Positions 37,601 through 56,201 of a DNA stretch of 64,000 nt are shown piece by piece (position 1 is the first letter of the stretch; every line of letters starts with the position of its first letter). The stretch comes from Moringa oleifera (lineage: Eukaryota; Streptophyta; Magnoliopsida; Brassicales; Moringaceae): contig JAJFZO010000168.1 in assembly GCA_021397835.1 (NCBI GenBank), positions 124,001 through 188,000 on the forward strand, in the 5' to 3' direction. The translations under genes and the position numbers were made by a program. The notes below the pieces were generated by a model that was given only the letters and a program-made list of their open reading frames with translations, was not told the DNA's origin and did not search any database.

Positions 37601-37750
37601 GATAAAGATGATAATACCATCTTTTTCTTTTCGAAATTAAAAGTTGTTTAATATTATATATATATATTTCATATATATATTTGTTATAAATTTTAATTTG
37701 ATTATTATTTATATTTTTAATTATAAAAATACTGTTGATAAATAAAGAAA
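33410..37750. other. Intergenic DNA with a C60 homopolymer
   Basis: The part next to the MADS gene is its presumed promoter. A run of 60 consecutive C lies at 34566-34625. The rest is AT-rich with no recognised gene. Open frames around the C run (poly-Gly when read on the minus strand) are artefacts. Confidence 0.55.
34566..34625. repeat. C60 homopolymer
   Basis: Sixty consecutive C on the plus strand, in an otherwise AT-rich region. The true length may differ from the assembly because such runs are hard to sequence. Confidence 0.9.
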
Positions 37751-37751
37751 A

Positions 37752-38275
37752 GGTGAAAATCATTTAAAAATTTTATTTTTATTTTTTAAATTAAATTTTA
37801 ACTTTTAAAATGTATCTAAATAAATCATATTTTATTAATTTTATTCATATTGAACTTTGAAAATAGTTACGAAATATTAATAGTATTTTTACTATTAAAT
37901 GGTTAAAACATCACTGAAATAAATTTCACACTTCATTTTGATTTTATCTTTAAATTTGAATAATTTTTTACTAACAAGATTTTCATAATTTTTTAAAATT
38001 TTTGATAGCATAATTTTTTAAAAAATATATTTTTAATGCTACATTTTTGAAGATGGTAACTTAAACATTTTTTTACATTTATAAAAAATGTCAAGGAAAA
38101 ATTTATTATAAAAAAATCTCTACTTTAAATATCTTTGATCTTTGTATTTTTTTCATATATAATTAAAGTTTAATTTGATATAAATTGATAAATAAGAGTT
38201 TTTTTTTATATACTTTGAAAATTAAAATTTAATTAAAGAGTGAATAAAACTCTGAGTTTTAAATGATTTTCACCC
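37752..38275. mobile_element. Foldback (long inverted repeat) element, family 2
   Basis: The left end GGTGAAAATCATTTAAAA is matched by the reverse complement of the right end (TTTTAAATGATTTTCACC with small differences). Similarity continues inward for about 100 AT-rich bases. There is no coding sequence. The ends resemble those of the element at about 63077-63562. Extreme AT content makes the borders approximate. Confidence 0.5.
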
Positions 38276-38714
38276 ATAAAAAAACCTACATTCTAGATAA
38301 AGTTGACGAGATGAAAGTAAAGTTTGAGAACTTCATACGAAAGCCATATAGGTTAAAATAATCATGAAGTTATTGTAATTAAAAATTTACTTGTTTTGCA
38401 AATATTGTTAAGAGATGTATTTGCATAACCAAGTACCTGTGTTGCGAATATCGTTGTCAAAATATAGTCACAATGAATGAAAATTTGTTTGAAAAAATTT
38501 GACGTATAATTGTTACATATTTTATATTTATCTTATTTAAAGTATAAGTAATCATAAATTTGTATGATTAATTCCAAAATTGTATATGATATTAAATGTT
38601 AATATCAATTTAAACTATTCCTTTCAAGCCATTGTATTTAAGAAGCGTCCCATAATATCTTAGAAGTGTTATCAATTCATAAAATTTATTGAATAAGAAT
38701 TAAATAAAAAATAT
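38276..38714. other. AT-rich spacer between foldback elements
   Basis: No gene or repeat was recognised. Confidence 0.45.
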
Positions 38715-39215
38715 CAGTTAAAACAAAGTAAAGATTATATAAACCTTAACATTTATCCCATGTTACTAATCAAATTTTTGTATTGAAAAAGTAATAAATT
38801 GAACGTTGATTTATTAATTTGATCCAAAATAGAACTCAACTCAAATAGCTATAAAAAATTAAGAATATTTTTTGTTGAAATATTTCAAAAATGATTCAAA
38901 TAAATTTTTCACTCCGATTTAAGTCAATCTCTCAAATTTAAATAATTTTCGATATAAGATCTATTTTTTGTACGTTTTTTTAAAATTTTTTAAAAAATAA
39001 ATCTGAAATATATATTTTTTAATGCTAAAAAAAATCTAAATTTTTTTTGTGACATTGGCTTGAATATCATTTCACATTTATGAAAAATTTTAAATCAAAA
39101 TTCATTACATAAAATCTTCAATTTGAATATATTAAATTTTTGAATTTTTTTGATAAAATTCAATTTAGTTCAAATTTATATATCAAAAATTAGTGAATAA
39201 AAATTAAGTTCATAA
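38715..39215. mobile_element. Diverged MITE-like element related to 13075-13441
   Basis: The left part (AAAGTAAAGATTATATAAACC, ACTAATCAAATTTTTGTATTG) resembles the end of the element at 13075-13441 (GTAAAGATCCCATAAAGCC, ATCAATCAAATTCTTATG). The right end shows a weaker inverted match. It is older and longer than the first copy. The right border is approximate. Confidence 0.42.
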
Positions 39216-40084
39216 ATTATTAGTTTTCAAAAAATTACTTCAAAAATATAGTTAATTAAAAATATTTATTTTCTAAAATAAATTAATTAAAAATTACTTC
39301 AAATTAATTATTTTATTATCTTAAATAAATTAATTAATTTTACAAATATTAGTTATTGATAGTTATTATAAATATTATTAAAAATATATTTATAACATCA
39401 ATTTATTATAAAAAGTTAAAAATGAAAAAATTTGATGTTAAAATATTTTTTAAGAAATATTATTTTAATATTAAAATGATATTAAATTTAGTATTAAATA
39501 TTAAAGATGACCTAATTACATCATTTTATTAAAGATTAAATAATAATTTTTGTATATCCATCTGGTGTTTTATTGAAAATTGCATTCTCGTGCTTTACTT
39601 TGTAAGGAGATTCAAACAGAAAACAAAATAAACCTTCCATTTGCTTCATTTGGGCCTCTTTGAGAGTAGGGTTTCTCAATCTGTGTATTTGCCAGCAACC
39701 CACTTACAAAAATCTAACTATTTATTGATTCATTATATGATAGTTCTGTAAGAAATTTGTATTAATTAATTATAAAACTCACTCTTTTCAATATTTTATA
39801 TTTTTTAAAATACTTAGTTATAATTTTTTTAGTTAAATTTGATTTGAATTTAAATTTAAATTAAACAAAAGATTTGACCAAATTAATCAAAAATATATCT
39901 ACCAAATTATGAAATGTATAGTAAAAAATTAAAATGATGAAACTAAAATTAAAAAATAGGTTTGGTGTATATTTTATTGAACAAATCAAAATAATGAAAT
40001 TAAAATAAAAAATTAAATCTAGTGTATTCGGTCTCTTAATTAGAGCATAGGTGAAAAGCTATTATTTTATGATCGATTATCTTT
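39216..40084. other. AT-rich intergenic DNA
   Basis: No gene or defined repeat was recognised. Confidence 0.45.
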
Positions 40085-40328
40085 AAATTTTAATATTAAA
40101 TTAAAATAAAAGAAATTGGATCACATTCAACATATCATTTTGCTGATTTTCAAGTAGTAAATTTAATTCGAATTAATTGTTAACTAAATCAAATTAAAAC
40201 TTAGATAAATTTTAATATTAAATTAAAATAAAAGAAATTGGATCACATTCAACATATCATTTTGCTGATTTTCAAGTAGTAAATTTAATTCGAATTAATT
40301 GTTAACTAAATCAAATTAAAACTTAGTA
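40085..40328. repeat. 122-bp perfect or near-perfect tandem duplication
   Basis: The sequence from 40085 to 40206 is repeated at 40207-40328 with an offset of exactly 122. I saw no difference between copies until the last few bases. It includes GAAATTGGATCACATTC and CATATCATTTTGCTGA. Confidence 0.9.
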
Positions 40329-40399
40329 AATTAGTTCACAAACAAATAAATTATATGCATCAAACCTCAAATATAATAATTTTATAATAAAATATGTTC

Positions 40400-40985
40400 A
40401 CATTATGACAATATTTATTGATTTGATGAAAATATTCGTCGGTGTAAATATATATTCATTGATTAATGAAATATCCATCTATTTACATAATATTTACTAA
40501 AGAATAAAAAAAATAATCAATATATATCACATGTTTAGTAACACACAAAAAATTATCAACAAATATTAGATATTTATTGATAGAAAACAAATCTATCAAT
40601 ATAAATAAAATATTTACTAATAGATGTAAAATTAATATTTATTAATATATGTAAGATATTTAGTGATACATAAGAATATCCATCAGGACATATAAAACAT
40701 TTATTAATGGTCGATATCTCCATCACTATAAGTAAAATATTTATTGATGAATAGAAGACATCCTTTACTATATATTAGATATTTAGTAACGCATAAACAT
40801 ATCCATCGTTACACGCTAAACATTTATTAATGGATTAAAAATTTTCTATTATAAATAAATTATTTACTAATGAATGTAAAATAACCATTAGCATATATAT
40901 AGTGAAAAAAATTGTTTGGTGATGAAAAAAAATATTATCACTATATGTATGTCATATGCTAATGAATTTCTTGACCATCATAGTG
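40400..40985. repeat. Array of short inverted units (possible transposon end)
   Basis: About twelve alternating units of AAATATTTATTGATG and ATATCCATCATTATA type, spaced about 30-50 bp. The array resembles the subterminal repeats of CACTA elements. It ends near TTTCTTGACCATCATAGTG (40968-40986), which could be a disrupted TTTCTTG...TAGTG terminus. No matching left end or target duplication was found. Confidence 0.45.
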
Positions 40986-42399
40986 GTTATACATTTTAAT
41001 TATGTACTAAAAAATCCGTATCTATTTGTATATATGTGTTGATGTATTTTGACTTTCAATAAAAAGTGGTGTAAGTAAATGGTAATTTTTTTTGTAATAC
41101 AAAAATAAAAACAATAGTAAGCTTTTTTTTTTTTTGATTTGTGGTTTCTCTTAGTTATAAAGTTCATTGGGGAGAGAAATCGAGCTTCAATAAATAGTGA
41201 ATTGTTATGTCAATATGCAAATTATAAAACTATCAAAGAGTTTTAATCACACTTATATTCCTCATTATAGGAATTAGGTTAGAGTTTCCTGAGCCATTCC
41301 TCATCAATTGACTTCTCTGACATGTAAAAGAGAATGGTTCCTTTCATATATTTCTATATTTTTTTCTATTATCTATCTTTCGGGATGTTTGCATTTTTCA
41401 GGCTTCATGCACATGCATAAAGAAACACATCATGCGCACCCAAATTAAAACATAACTTTGATTCGTGCAAAAAACAACAAAGGTAAAGCAGGATTTAAGA
41501 GAAACAAATTTCTTTATGATAAAGGTATCCATTTTGCAAGTTGGTTATTACTGAGTAGTTCTTCTAAAAGATTGGATTGGTGATATGTATAATATATACT
41601 TTAAATCTTCATATGGATGCTACATAGTTATCATCCTTCAGAAATTACGAGTGTAATAATAAGAACATCTATGAACAAAAAAAATCACCTTAAGATGATC
41701 ATCTGATGGTTATTGAGAATTAATCAAATAGCTGATTCTTTTTTCAATCTTTTAACTTGGTCATATGAAATCAAAGATAGAAAAAAAAAATCACTTATTC
41801 ACAACCATCGATGAAAGATTCCTGAAAAAATTAAAGGATTATAATTAGTATTAGATATTAAATGAACTTGTTCTTATACATATACATGAGGAAGGTAATA
41901 AAAATAAATGAATCAAATTACATAAAAATATCCAAAAAAATAACTTAGCAAATTACATGACAAATGATACTTAACAGACTTATATTAAATTCAAAATAAT
42001 GCTATAATCTTTCACAATGATCAAGATGCATCCTCATAAACAATTATATATATATATATATAATTGTTTATTCATTCTCTGTATTGATAGATTTTATCTT
42101 TTTATTTTATTTTAATTTTCTTGTAATTATGTAAGTAAATTCTATAGGAAACACATTCAAGAAGGTGATCGAGTTCTAACAAATTTTCATTACTTTTTAT
42201 TTCAATTTGTTTTAGTAATTAGTTCTTTTTGTTTTTCAATTGGTTCTTCTTAAACAACCAAGCAGGCCATAATGATTGGCCTCAAAACATTCACAGTCCT
42301 GAGTCCAAAATTCAAAGAGTATCCATTTACATGGCCCAAAATGATTGGGCCCCTAATGGCCATGTAAAACTCTTCCTCTAAGTGAACATTGAACTCTCA
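40986..42399. other. Upstream flank of the delta-coatomer gene
   Basis: AT-rich intergenic DNA becoming less biased toward 42250. It presumably includes the promoter of the coatomer gene. No other gene was seen. A palindromic (AT)n stretch lies at about 42040-42068. Confidence 0.5.
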
Positions 42400-43711
42400 A
42401 ATCTTAATTTAACAGTGGTTCTTCATCTTCGCTCTTCAGGAGACGCACGGGCAGTAGCAATTCCAGGTAAGTTCATCTTCAGATCTCCCTTGTTTGATCT
42501 CTTTGCGAGCCAATCGTATTCTTTGATTCGTTGATTTCGTTTTAGATTATTGTCACTCGTTGTCTCGCTAGAAAACTTGACAAAGTGGGAATTGTGAATC
42601 ATGGATCTCATTTCTTTCTTTTGTTATTATTATTATTTTCAAATAAGAAGATCTCATTTTGTGGTAATCTGTCTCTCTGTTTAGTTGAGTTTTGAATTCG
42701 ATTTTAAGACTGCAGCAACTCGTGTGTAGTTAATGTGGCTCTGTTTGGTGGACTCTTTTTTTTTTTTTTTTTTCACTTAGATCCGAGATTCCAACTTCAT
42801 AATTTTCATATCTGTTTTTCTTTCCTTCATTTTCTGGCTATTGAAATGGCCTAACTGTTGTGTCGGGTTATGAAAGCAGCTCAATTGTTACCTTAATTTC
42901 AACTTTCTGCTATTTATAAATGCAAAATATCTCTATTAGTCTGAGAACAGCGAAACAAAGCAGTTCACCAATACTATGTATGAACGTTTTAAATTTCATA
43001 TCCATGATTATGTAGATCTGGCTTAGGTTGTCTCTTATTCTGTTGATATTTAGTTTAACTCTGTTGGGTACTCCTTTTAATTTTCTGAGGAGTGGAAATT
43101 TGGTGGGGAAAACTCAATCTATGGCTCGTTCGCAGTGAACATACTACTCTTTTCACCTTCAAAAATTCCTGGGCAGAATTGGATCTGCTTTGCATTATAA
43201 ATCTCCATACCTCTTGAGGAACTCAAATCTAATGTAATGTATAATGTATATCCTGTCAAGTTTATTTGTTTGTTGGATCTGGAGTTAAGAAAGAACCCAT
43301 GCGTGTATTAAACAACTGTGCTGATGATAATGGAACTTGATTCCATTTTCAACGCCCTAATGAAATGCCAACTAAATTTGGCTTTGACATAATAAAGTTC
43401 AATCTAGCTGAGTGGTTGATGGTTTATCTTTGGTGCATTCGATCCACTTGTAAAAGAAAAGGGTTGAGATGTTAACTGAATGCGCATGCTGCACATGCAT
43501 GTATAAGAAATTAGTTTGATTTGAAAATAACTAGTTGCATGGCACTTAAATTACTTGTTTATATTGCTTTTCCTGCATTTATTCACCTGACCTGGTTTTT
43601 AGGTGGTTTTGTTGCTTTTTTAATTTGATGATGCTAATCAAAATTTTGTCTTTTTTTATAACAGTGGCCAATATCTTTCAGTTGGTGGAACTTGGTTCTC
43701 AATAAACCAAG

Positions 43712-43714
<3 letters not shown>
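42400..43714 (+). other. 5' untranslated exons and first intron of the delta-coatomer gene
   Basis: A probable first leader exon ends at 42466 (TTCCAG, followed by the consensus donor GTAAGT). A second exon, 43665-43714, follows an acceptor (ATAACAG) and contains the start codon at its very end. The transcription start is not known and 42400 is only a guess. The leader intron is about 1.2 kb, as is common for plant housekeeping genes. Confidence 0.6.
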
Positions 43715-49138
<5,424 letters not shown>

Positions 49139-51949
49139 CTGATTTTTGCTATAAATGTATTGGGTATGAATTTCTTTTGGCAATTACTGAGCTTCCTTTT
49201 TGTTGTATGGAAAGTACAAGGACTGCAATGGCCGCATCATAGTTTTCTTCTCTTTTGTTCTTCTTTTCATTACTTACCCCTTGTACTCAGAATTTGTGAG
49301 ATCATTGACTGCAGCGCAGAGTGGGGCTGTTTTGTTTCTATTATATAATGGTATATCTGACTATTTTGTGATAACTTCTTTCAAAATTTCAGTGGGAGTA
49401 GTTATCTCTGTCACGACTTGCCTTTCTGGTTTATTCCAATCAAAAGTGTAGTTTCTTAGATGGTAACAGAAATAGCTCTAGTAAAGAAAATTATATCCCC
49501 AGTTATTAAGGGAAAAGATGATTTGTGGGAGTGAGATCAATTTTAGTTGCGTGCGTTGCATGAATATGTTTCCTGTTTTACAGTGTAGAACAAAATGTTA
49601 ATGACTGTTAGCAACACTGTAATAACATCTCTTTGTGTAATATTTGATTCAAATAAACTTAGATTTGCTCTTTTATTCATAAATAACATAATGATACACA
49701 AATCCATCATCACAAAGCAAAAGAAAAAGGTTTCATTTTAAAAACCTTATAAATAATGAGATTATTTAAAACTTTAATTGAAGCATGGGCCAGGCCAGCA
49801 TTCAGTATGAAGTGCTGTTGGGTATACAAACTTTCATTCCAATGCCTTCCAGTGAAAAGAGTGATGATAAGAAGTCATAGATTGTATTATGAGTAGAAGA
49901 CTTCACCCAAATTAAATAGCCTCCCAACAAATCCTCTTCTCCCCAACCAGAACATGACCCAATCATCAAGTGCCAGAGAGCAGCAACAAAAGACTATATT
50001 AATATTCGCTTATTCTCTGAATTGATTTTGAGGTTTAACATGCAATATGAAACTGAGATCGGATTGTCAAAGATTAAAACAAAATAGTTATTAATTTGAT
50101 ATTTCTTTTATGTAATACAATGATGATTTAATATGGTATAATAAAATATTAGGTAACACAAAAATGATGATGCTCTTGGCTGACTTGCCACGCATTTCAA
50201 GATATTTCTCTTGTCTGATGTTTGTGAACGAGGAAGCTGCACCAGCACCTTCATATCAGCACTACTTCAGGAAACTTCCTTGATATGAATGAGAAAAGGA
50301 GAAAAGTTCTTTACTAGTTTCATAGGACCCTCTGCGTTCTATACGCGTGAAGTGTACTCGTTGATTTTGATTCAGAGGCAGATGGCCGCGTGGACATAAA
50401 GAAGATGCGGATAGATACTAAACATAGACTATACAACTGGCTGTCGTTGAAGTGGAGATTCTCTCAAATTTTTATCATTATTTTGAAGTCTGTTTCCGCC
50501 GGAGACGTCTGACAATCTCTTGTTTATATAGACGACTTTCCACTTGTCGCGCTTTTCTTGTCATTGCTCTTTCTGTCTCTGGTTCCAAAATCAGTTCCAC
50601 AATCAGAAGAGGATAGTAAGCTTTCCCAACCCAGGTAGTTCCTGTAACCTTGTGTAGTAGGCAATAGCCTGTTTGCTCACTGAGAAAGCAATGGAAATGA
50701 GAAGAAACTTGGACTTCTGTTTCTAAAGAGTAGGTTTTACCTTTTCTTGGTTCTTTCTTGTGTCCTTTCAGCTTTGAACATGACTAAAATGTACCATATC
50801 ATGTTGATATTTGTTTTCAGATCATCTGCTTGTTTAGGAATTGTAGCAGGACTCCGGCCAACTGTTTCTTCTGGAAATCCCAAATTTCGCCACCTCATCA
50901 TATTTTGTTTTGGCATTGACAGAGGTAATTTTTGGGAATGCAATTAATAAATTATTATCTTAAAACTGTCAAATCCAGCTATCTGTAAATAGTTTCACAC
51001 TCATATCCATACTTATAAATGTAATTACTTATGTGAGTGTATATGCTTTTGCATAGTATTAGCTCATCAAAAAGGGAATATTGTTTCTCAGTTGCTTGCT
51101 TACTTTCTACTCCAATTCTCCAAGCGTTTTTTACTACTAAGTATGCGACGTATTGAAATGTAGTTTGTGCCACAAGGAGTTGTAATGGGTCGATAGACTT
51201 CCATTTCTAGAGAGTTGAGAATCTTAGAGTAAAAAACATATGAAAATTAAGTTTCTTCTTTTGGGTCAGATTGAAACTCCGAAAAGAAAAAAACTACAAT
51301 TCTTAGCAGCAAAGGCCGAAGGTTTTAACGACGCGGAAAATGGCTGTGACATGCTGATGGTCTGTCTGGTGTTAGTTTATTGAGCTTATAGCATCATGGT
51401 TATGAGACAGGGTAATCGCTCATTTGGGGAAGGGCTGCTGGAGGTTACAGTGCAGGTCCTACTTACTATCGGAGCCTTGATTTTGATATTTGGTTGTGGC
51501 ATCTTTAAGGTTGCAGTATTGGACCATTTTGTGGCAGCAAAAATCTGAATGGTGTTAACAGGTGGACTTGCATAGTGAGATGGTGACATCAGTAAATGGG
51601 TGACCTAGCGGGTGATCATTACTTCAGTCCTTCAGTTTAATGTCCCGAAGAGCTCAGTATACACTGAAGTAGACAAACTTTTTCTTCTCCTAGCACTACT
51701 GGGATGGGTCTTATGTGTTTGATACTAGGATCTTTCAGTGATACAAATTCTACTTTCGGTCAAAGAAACCTTAATGTTGACAATTGAGGTTTTTTTTTTA
51801 AAAAAAAAAAAAGTGATCAAGTTGTCAACTTTTGTTATTGATTTTCTCTTCTTCTTTTTTTCCTTCTCTCTCTTTTTTTTTTTTTTTGTGTGTTAAAATT
51901 TACAGATCTCAAATACACGGTTTCTCTTGTGCTTTGTATTCTGAAAGGG
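49139..51949. other. Intergenic DNA and probable 5' leader exons of the second ankyrin/PGG gene
   Basis: It holds the 3' flank of the coatomer gene, then sequence with no recognised gene. A possible leader exon ends near 50634 (CCAACCCAG before GTAGTT). Another may start near 50821 after TTTTCAG. An acceptor TTTACAG ends at 51905, just before the first coding exon. These are inferred from splice-like signals only. Confidence 0.4.
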
Positions 51950-54900
51950 ATGATGGTGCCCAACTATGCTTCATCACAATTTGGAGGGAGTTTGTCACTT
52001 CAATCATGCTTCCCTGAAAATAAATCTGTCTCCAATTCATCCTTCAAATCATCAGCAAGAGATGATGCAAGCATGGGTGTTGAATATTCTGATGATGAGA
52101 TAAGCCTTATTGATTTCTCCCATGGTATACATTATCATGGCATTCATTCATCCTCTTTTGATGTAAACACCAATAATTCATTCAGCTACATGTATCACCA
52201 ACCAAGCCATCCATACATAACTTCTTCCGACAGTGCTCATCCTCAGCCATCTCAAGCTATTCCAAACTCAATAGATTTTCCAGGAGTTGAACGAGCTGCT
52301 CACACAGTCCTAGATCCATCCTTTTGGCCTGTTTCATCTTCAAAGAACGAATTATCTTCTACTGCTATGGTATTACCTGCAGAGGCAGAAGATGACTCTG
52401 TTCCTTTTCCACAAGCAGCAATGACTCAGACAGGTGAAGATTCAGGTTGTATCTTGATAATCTTGTTGATATCTTGTTCTCTGGTTAAGAGTTGTACCTT
52501 CTGTAGTTTATTCAAGATTTCCCCTAGGATATGAGCATTATATCCAAGTAAGTTAAACAAATATGCACAGGCTTGGGAAATATTCAAATGCCAGCCATAT
52601 GCAATTATCTTCTTTTATCACTAAAATTAAATGCAGCTGTTCACATCTCCATGTAAACTATTGAAGGTTTTACATATTCCTTTGGAGTCATCCTTCATGA
52701 TGACCCCTGGTGAATGACTTTATGTTATATATATCATTGTTATCATTAGAGAAAGGAAGACAGCGATGGTATGAAATATAGGGTGCTGTTTTATATGATA
52801 AGCAGAAGCCAATAGGACACAATAGTGCAGCTTGTGTTGGTATAGGTCAGGGTAGTTGGTGGGGTTAACTCCTTAGGAGAAGGACATTTCATAATAACAA
52901 CATGGTAATTGCTTTTAACATGAGGATTAGACTTTTTCATATAATGTCAGAAATTTAGATAGTTATACTTTCTCCCCTCCCTCTATCCATGATCCGTCCC
53001 CTACTTCCTACCCTATGCCAAGAAAGAAAACAAAAAAGAATTTAAGTAATTATCTAAATTCATAAAAACAAGTCTCACGAGTTTTGAAATTCATGGTATG
53101 TTGGCATGGAAATTTGACAGCGGAGACAAGATTGAAGTACTTCACAGCATATGTTCCTTTGCTTCTTGCATCACTCAGAGGTGATTGGAATGTTGCTAGA
53201 GAATTCTTGTATTTGAACCCACAAGCAGTGCGTGCTAGGATAACAAGAAATTTAGAAACTGCACTTCACGTTGCAGCTGGGGCAAGACACACAATGTTTG
53301 TTCAGGAGCTTGTGCAACTGATGACACCTGATGACCTAGAGTTGCAGAACAAGGTTGGGAACACAGCCCTCTGTTTTGCAGCTGTATCTGGAGTCACAAA
53401 GATTGCAGAGGTGATGGTTAGAAAGAACGAAAAATTGCCATCTATCCGATGCCGGAAGGGAGCAACACCATTATGTATGGCTGCTTTACTGGGGCACAGA
53501 GATATGGTCTGGTATCTTTACTCTGTGACCAAAGAAGAGGATCTTACGAAAGAAGATTGCATTGGGCTTCTCGTTGCTGCCATCAATTCTGATCTTTATG
53601 GTTGGTCTTTCTTTAGTCCACATCACAGATTCTTGTTTAAAATAAAAAAAATAATCCTAAAAGCACATAAAGAATTCAAGGAAAAAGGAAATATGGTTCC
53701 TCATTTAATATGTTGCACTCAGACAATTGACCCATAATGACATTCATGACTATCATTGTGTCATCAGATGTAGCCTCGGACATCATTCAGAAACATCCAG
53801 AATTAGCTGTTGCTCGGGATGGGAATGGAGAAACAGCTCTTCATGTGTTGGCTAGAAAACCTTTAGGATTGCAAATCGAAAGCCGATTAAGATCTTGGAA
53901 GAGGTGCTTATACTCATGTCTGTAAGTTCTCTCCTCATCATAGCTTACAATTCTAAGATTTCAGCTTGCTAGATTCTCCTAGTGATTTATATTCTGAAGT
54001 TGCTTTGAGTATGTTCTAGTGTACATATTACAACAATGTTGTATATATTATGTCTACGAGGGACTATGTTCACTGTTTGATAGTTTCATTTAGTGTTAAA
54101 AGTGAAACCTGTGCCATTTCATTGTTTGCTTCAGCAGTAATGGTATTCAATTGATTCAACAAATTTTGAGTTGTTTTCTGCATAAAATTCCAGTTGTTTC
54201 CAGTAAAAAATATTACGAAGTTTCATCTACCATAGTAGCATGACAACAAAAAGGTTCTTTGTGTTCCCGTAGTCTCTCTAACTGTCATTTATCTTCTCTG
54301 ATGTTCCACCGATTTGTGATTAGTCATGTGAAACAAGAAAAAGTGCACAACAGAGAGTTATTTTCTAACCTTGTGCATTGTCTTCTTTTTTGAATATGCT
54401 AGGTGGACTTCAATTTTAACAATGAGACTTCTAAAGAAGTTTCTTGAAATAATTAACTGAGATATCAAAATTTTGTCTAAATGCAGGGACACCAACTTTG
54501 AAGGTTTTAGTTTCCAATATCTCCAAAATATAGGTATGTAGCAACTATAGCATCTTATCATGTTTGCTTCACAAAACATTTTTCAGTCGATGATTATGCA
54601 ATCCCAGGTCTCAAGATGTCAAATTTAACGCATGCCCCAGCACTTGAACTGGTGGAGCAGCTATGGAAGCAGGTTTTATTGCTGGATGACTCACAAATTA
54701 GAGAGTTAATCAGGAGACCTTCACGATTGTTATTTGTTGCAGCAGAGCTGGGAAACATTGAGTTCATATCGGTGTTAATTCGATTATATCCTGATCTTAT
54801 TTGGAAAGTTGATGATCATAGCCGAAGCATATTTCACATTGCAGTTTTGCATCGTCAAGAAAAGATTTTTAATCTAATTCATGAGATTGGTGCCCACAAA

Positions 54901-56201
54901 GATTTGATAGCAGCATATACAGATAAAAACAATAACAACATTCTACATTTGGCTGGAATGCTGGCACCTCCAGATCGACTTAAAACTGACTCGGGTGCTG
55001 CTTTGCAACTACGGCGAGAATTACACTGGTTTAAGGTCAATCTTAAAAATTTCCTTTTGTAGTTTGCACTTTGTTAAAACATTTCACAATTTGAGGAGAT
55101 TATCACCATTATTTTGCATGCTTCAAGGTTAAAGTTAGCATCATCTTGGAGAATTTTTATCATGCAATAAGAATGTTTTTCATTGGCAGGATGTCATCGT
55201 AAGAGGTACTTGTGATGGCATGAATGATCATCATTTTGTATGTTCTAAGCTGTAGTTAGCATCATCTTGAATCACTTCTATGGTCAACTGCAGCTATTAT
55301 TCATTTATTGAAGTAGAATTACCTTCATTGAGAGATGTGATGCCATTGTCTATTTGGGTTTGATATTATGAGCAATAAATGCTTGTAAAGGAATTAGTAG
55401 CACAAATTGTAAATTTGTCTTCAAAATTTGGTTCTTTTCATTGGGTCCAACTGCATTGAGTTTTCTTGTCAGAAAATTGGCTCGTTGCAACCACTGGACC
55501 CTAAAAGATCTTTTGGCATTCAAATTCTTGAAAACTGTCTTGTTTCATTGCCCGAAGGGATTATGACTATTTGTACATCATTGTAGGAAGTAGAAAAGCT
55601 TGTGCAGCCTTCATACCGGGAAATGAGAAATTCTGCTGGAAAAACGCCTCATATTTTGTTTACAGAGCAGCACAGAGGACTAGTGCGAGAAGGAGAAAAG
55701 TGGATGAAAGACACTGCTTCTTCATGCATGGTTGTTGCAACACTCATCGCCACTGTAATGTTTGCTGCAGCCTTCACGGTACCAGGTGGTAATAATAATG
55801 ATACAGGGAAACCTATATTCCTACATTACAGGTCATTTATGGTTTTCTCCATATCAAATGCCTTGGCACTGTTCTCATCTGCCACTTCAATATTGATGTT
55901 CTTGTCCATCCTCACCTCACGATATGCTGAAGAAGATTTCCTGCATTCATTACCAAAGCGGCTGATAATAGGGCTTGCCACCCTCTTTATCTCTATAGCA
56001 ACAATGATGGTTGCATTTGGGGCCACCCTTTTCGTTGTTCTTGGACATGATTTTCTAAGGATTGCTATTCCCATTGCAGCAGTTGCCTGTGTCCCAGTCA
56101 CCTTGTTTGCATTGCTACAATTCCCACTTTTTGCAGATATGATCAGTCATGTATATAGTTCCAGTGTTTTCTTTTGCCCTAGTAATCATTTATTGTACTA
56201 A
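51950..56201 (+). CDS. Ankyrin-repeat protein with PGG membrane domain, paralog of the 3740-11253 gene
   Basis: Six exons: 51950-52433, 53121-53600, 53768-53921, 54487-54533, 54608-55035 and 55587-56201. All are GT-AG with matching phase (1,1,2,1,0), giving 735 residues. The ATG at 51950 is the first in-frame start after an acceptor-like site; an upstream coding exon is not excluded. Residues 1-161 form a Ser/Asp/His-rich, probably disordered leader with no repeats. Residues about 162-372 hold ankyrin repeats (ETALHVAAGARHT, GNTALCFAAVSG, ATPLCMAALLGHRD, GETALHVLARKP). A 47-nt exon encodes a linker, then come more repeats (IFHIAVLHRQEK, NNILHLAGM). Residues about 532-735 are the PGG domain (HRGLVREGEKWMKDTASSC) with about four membrane helices. 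The last exon has exactly the same length (615 nt) as in the paralog. The family (ACD6/ITN1) acts at membranes in defence and stress responses; a specific function is not known. Confidence 0.87.
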
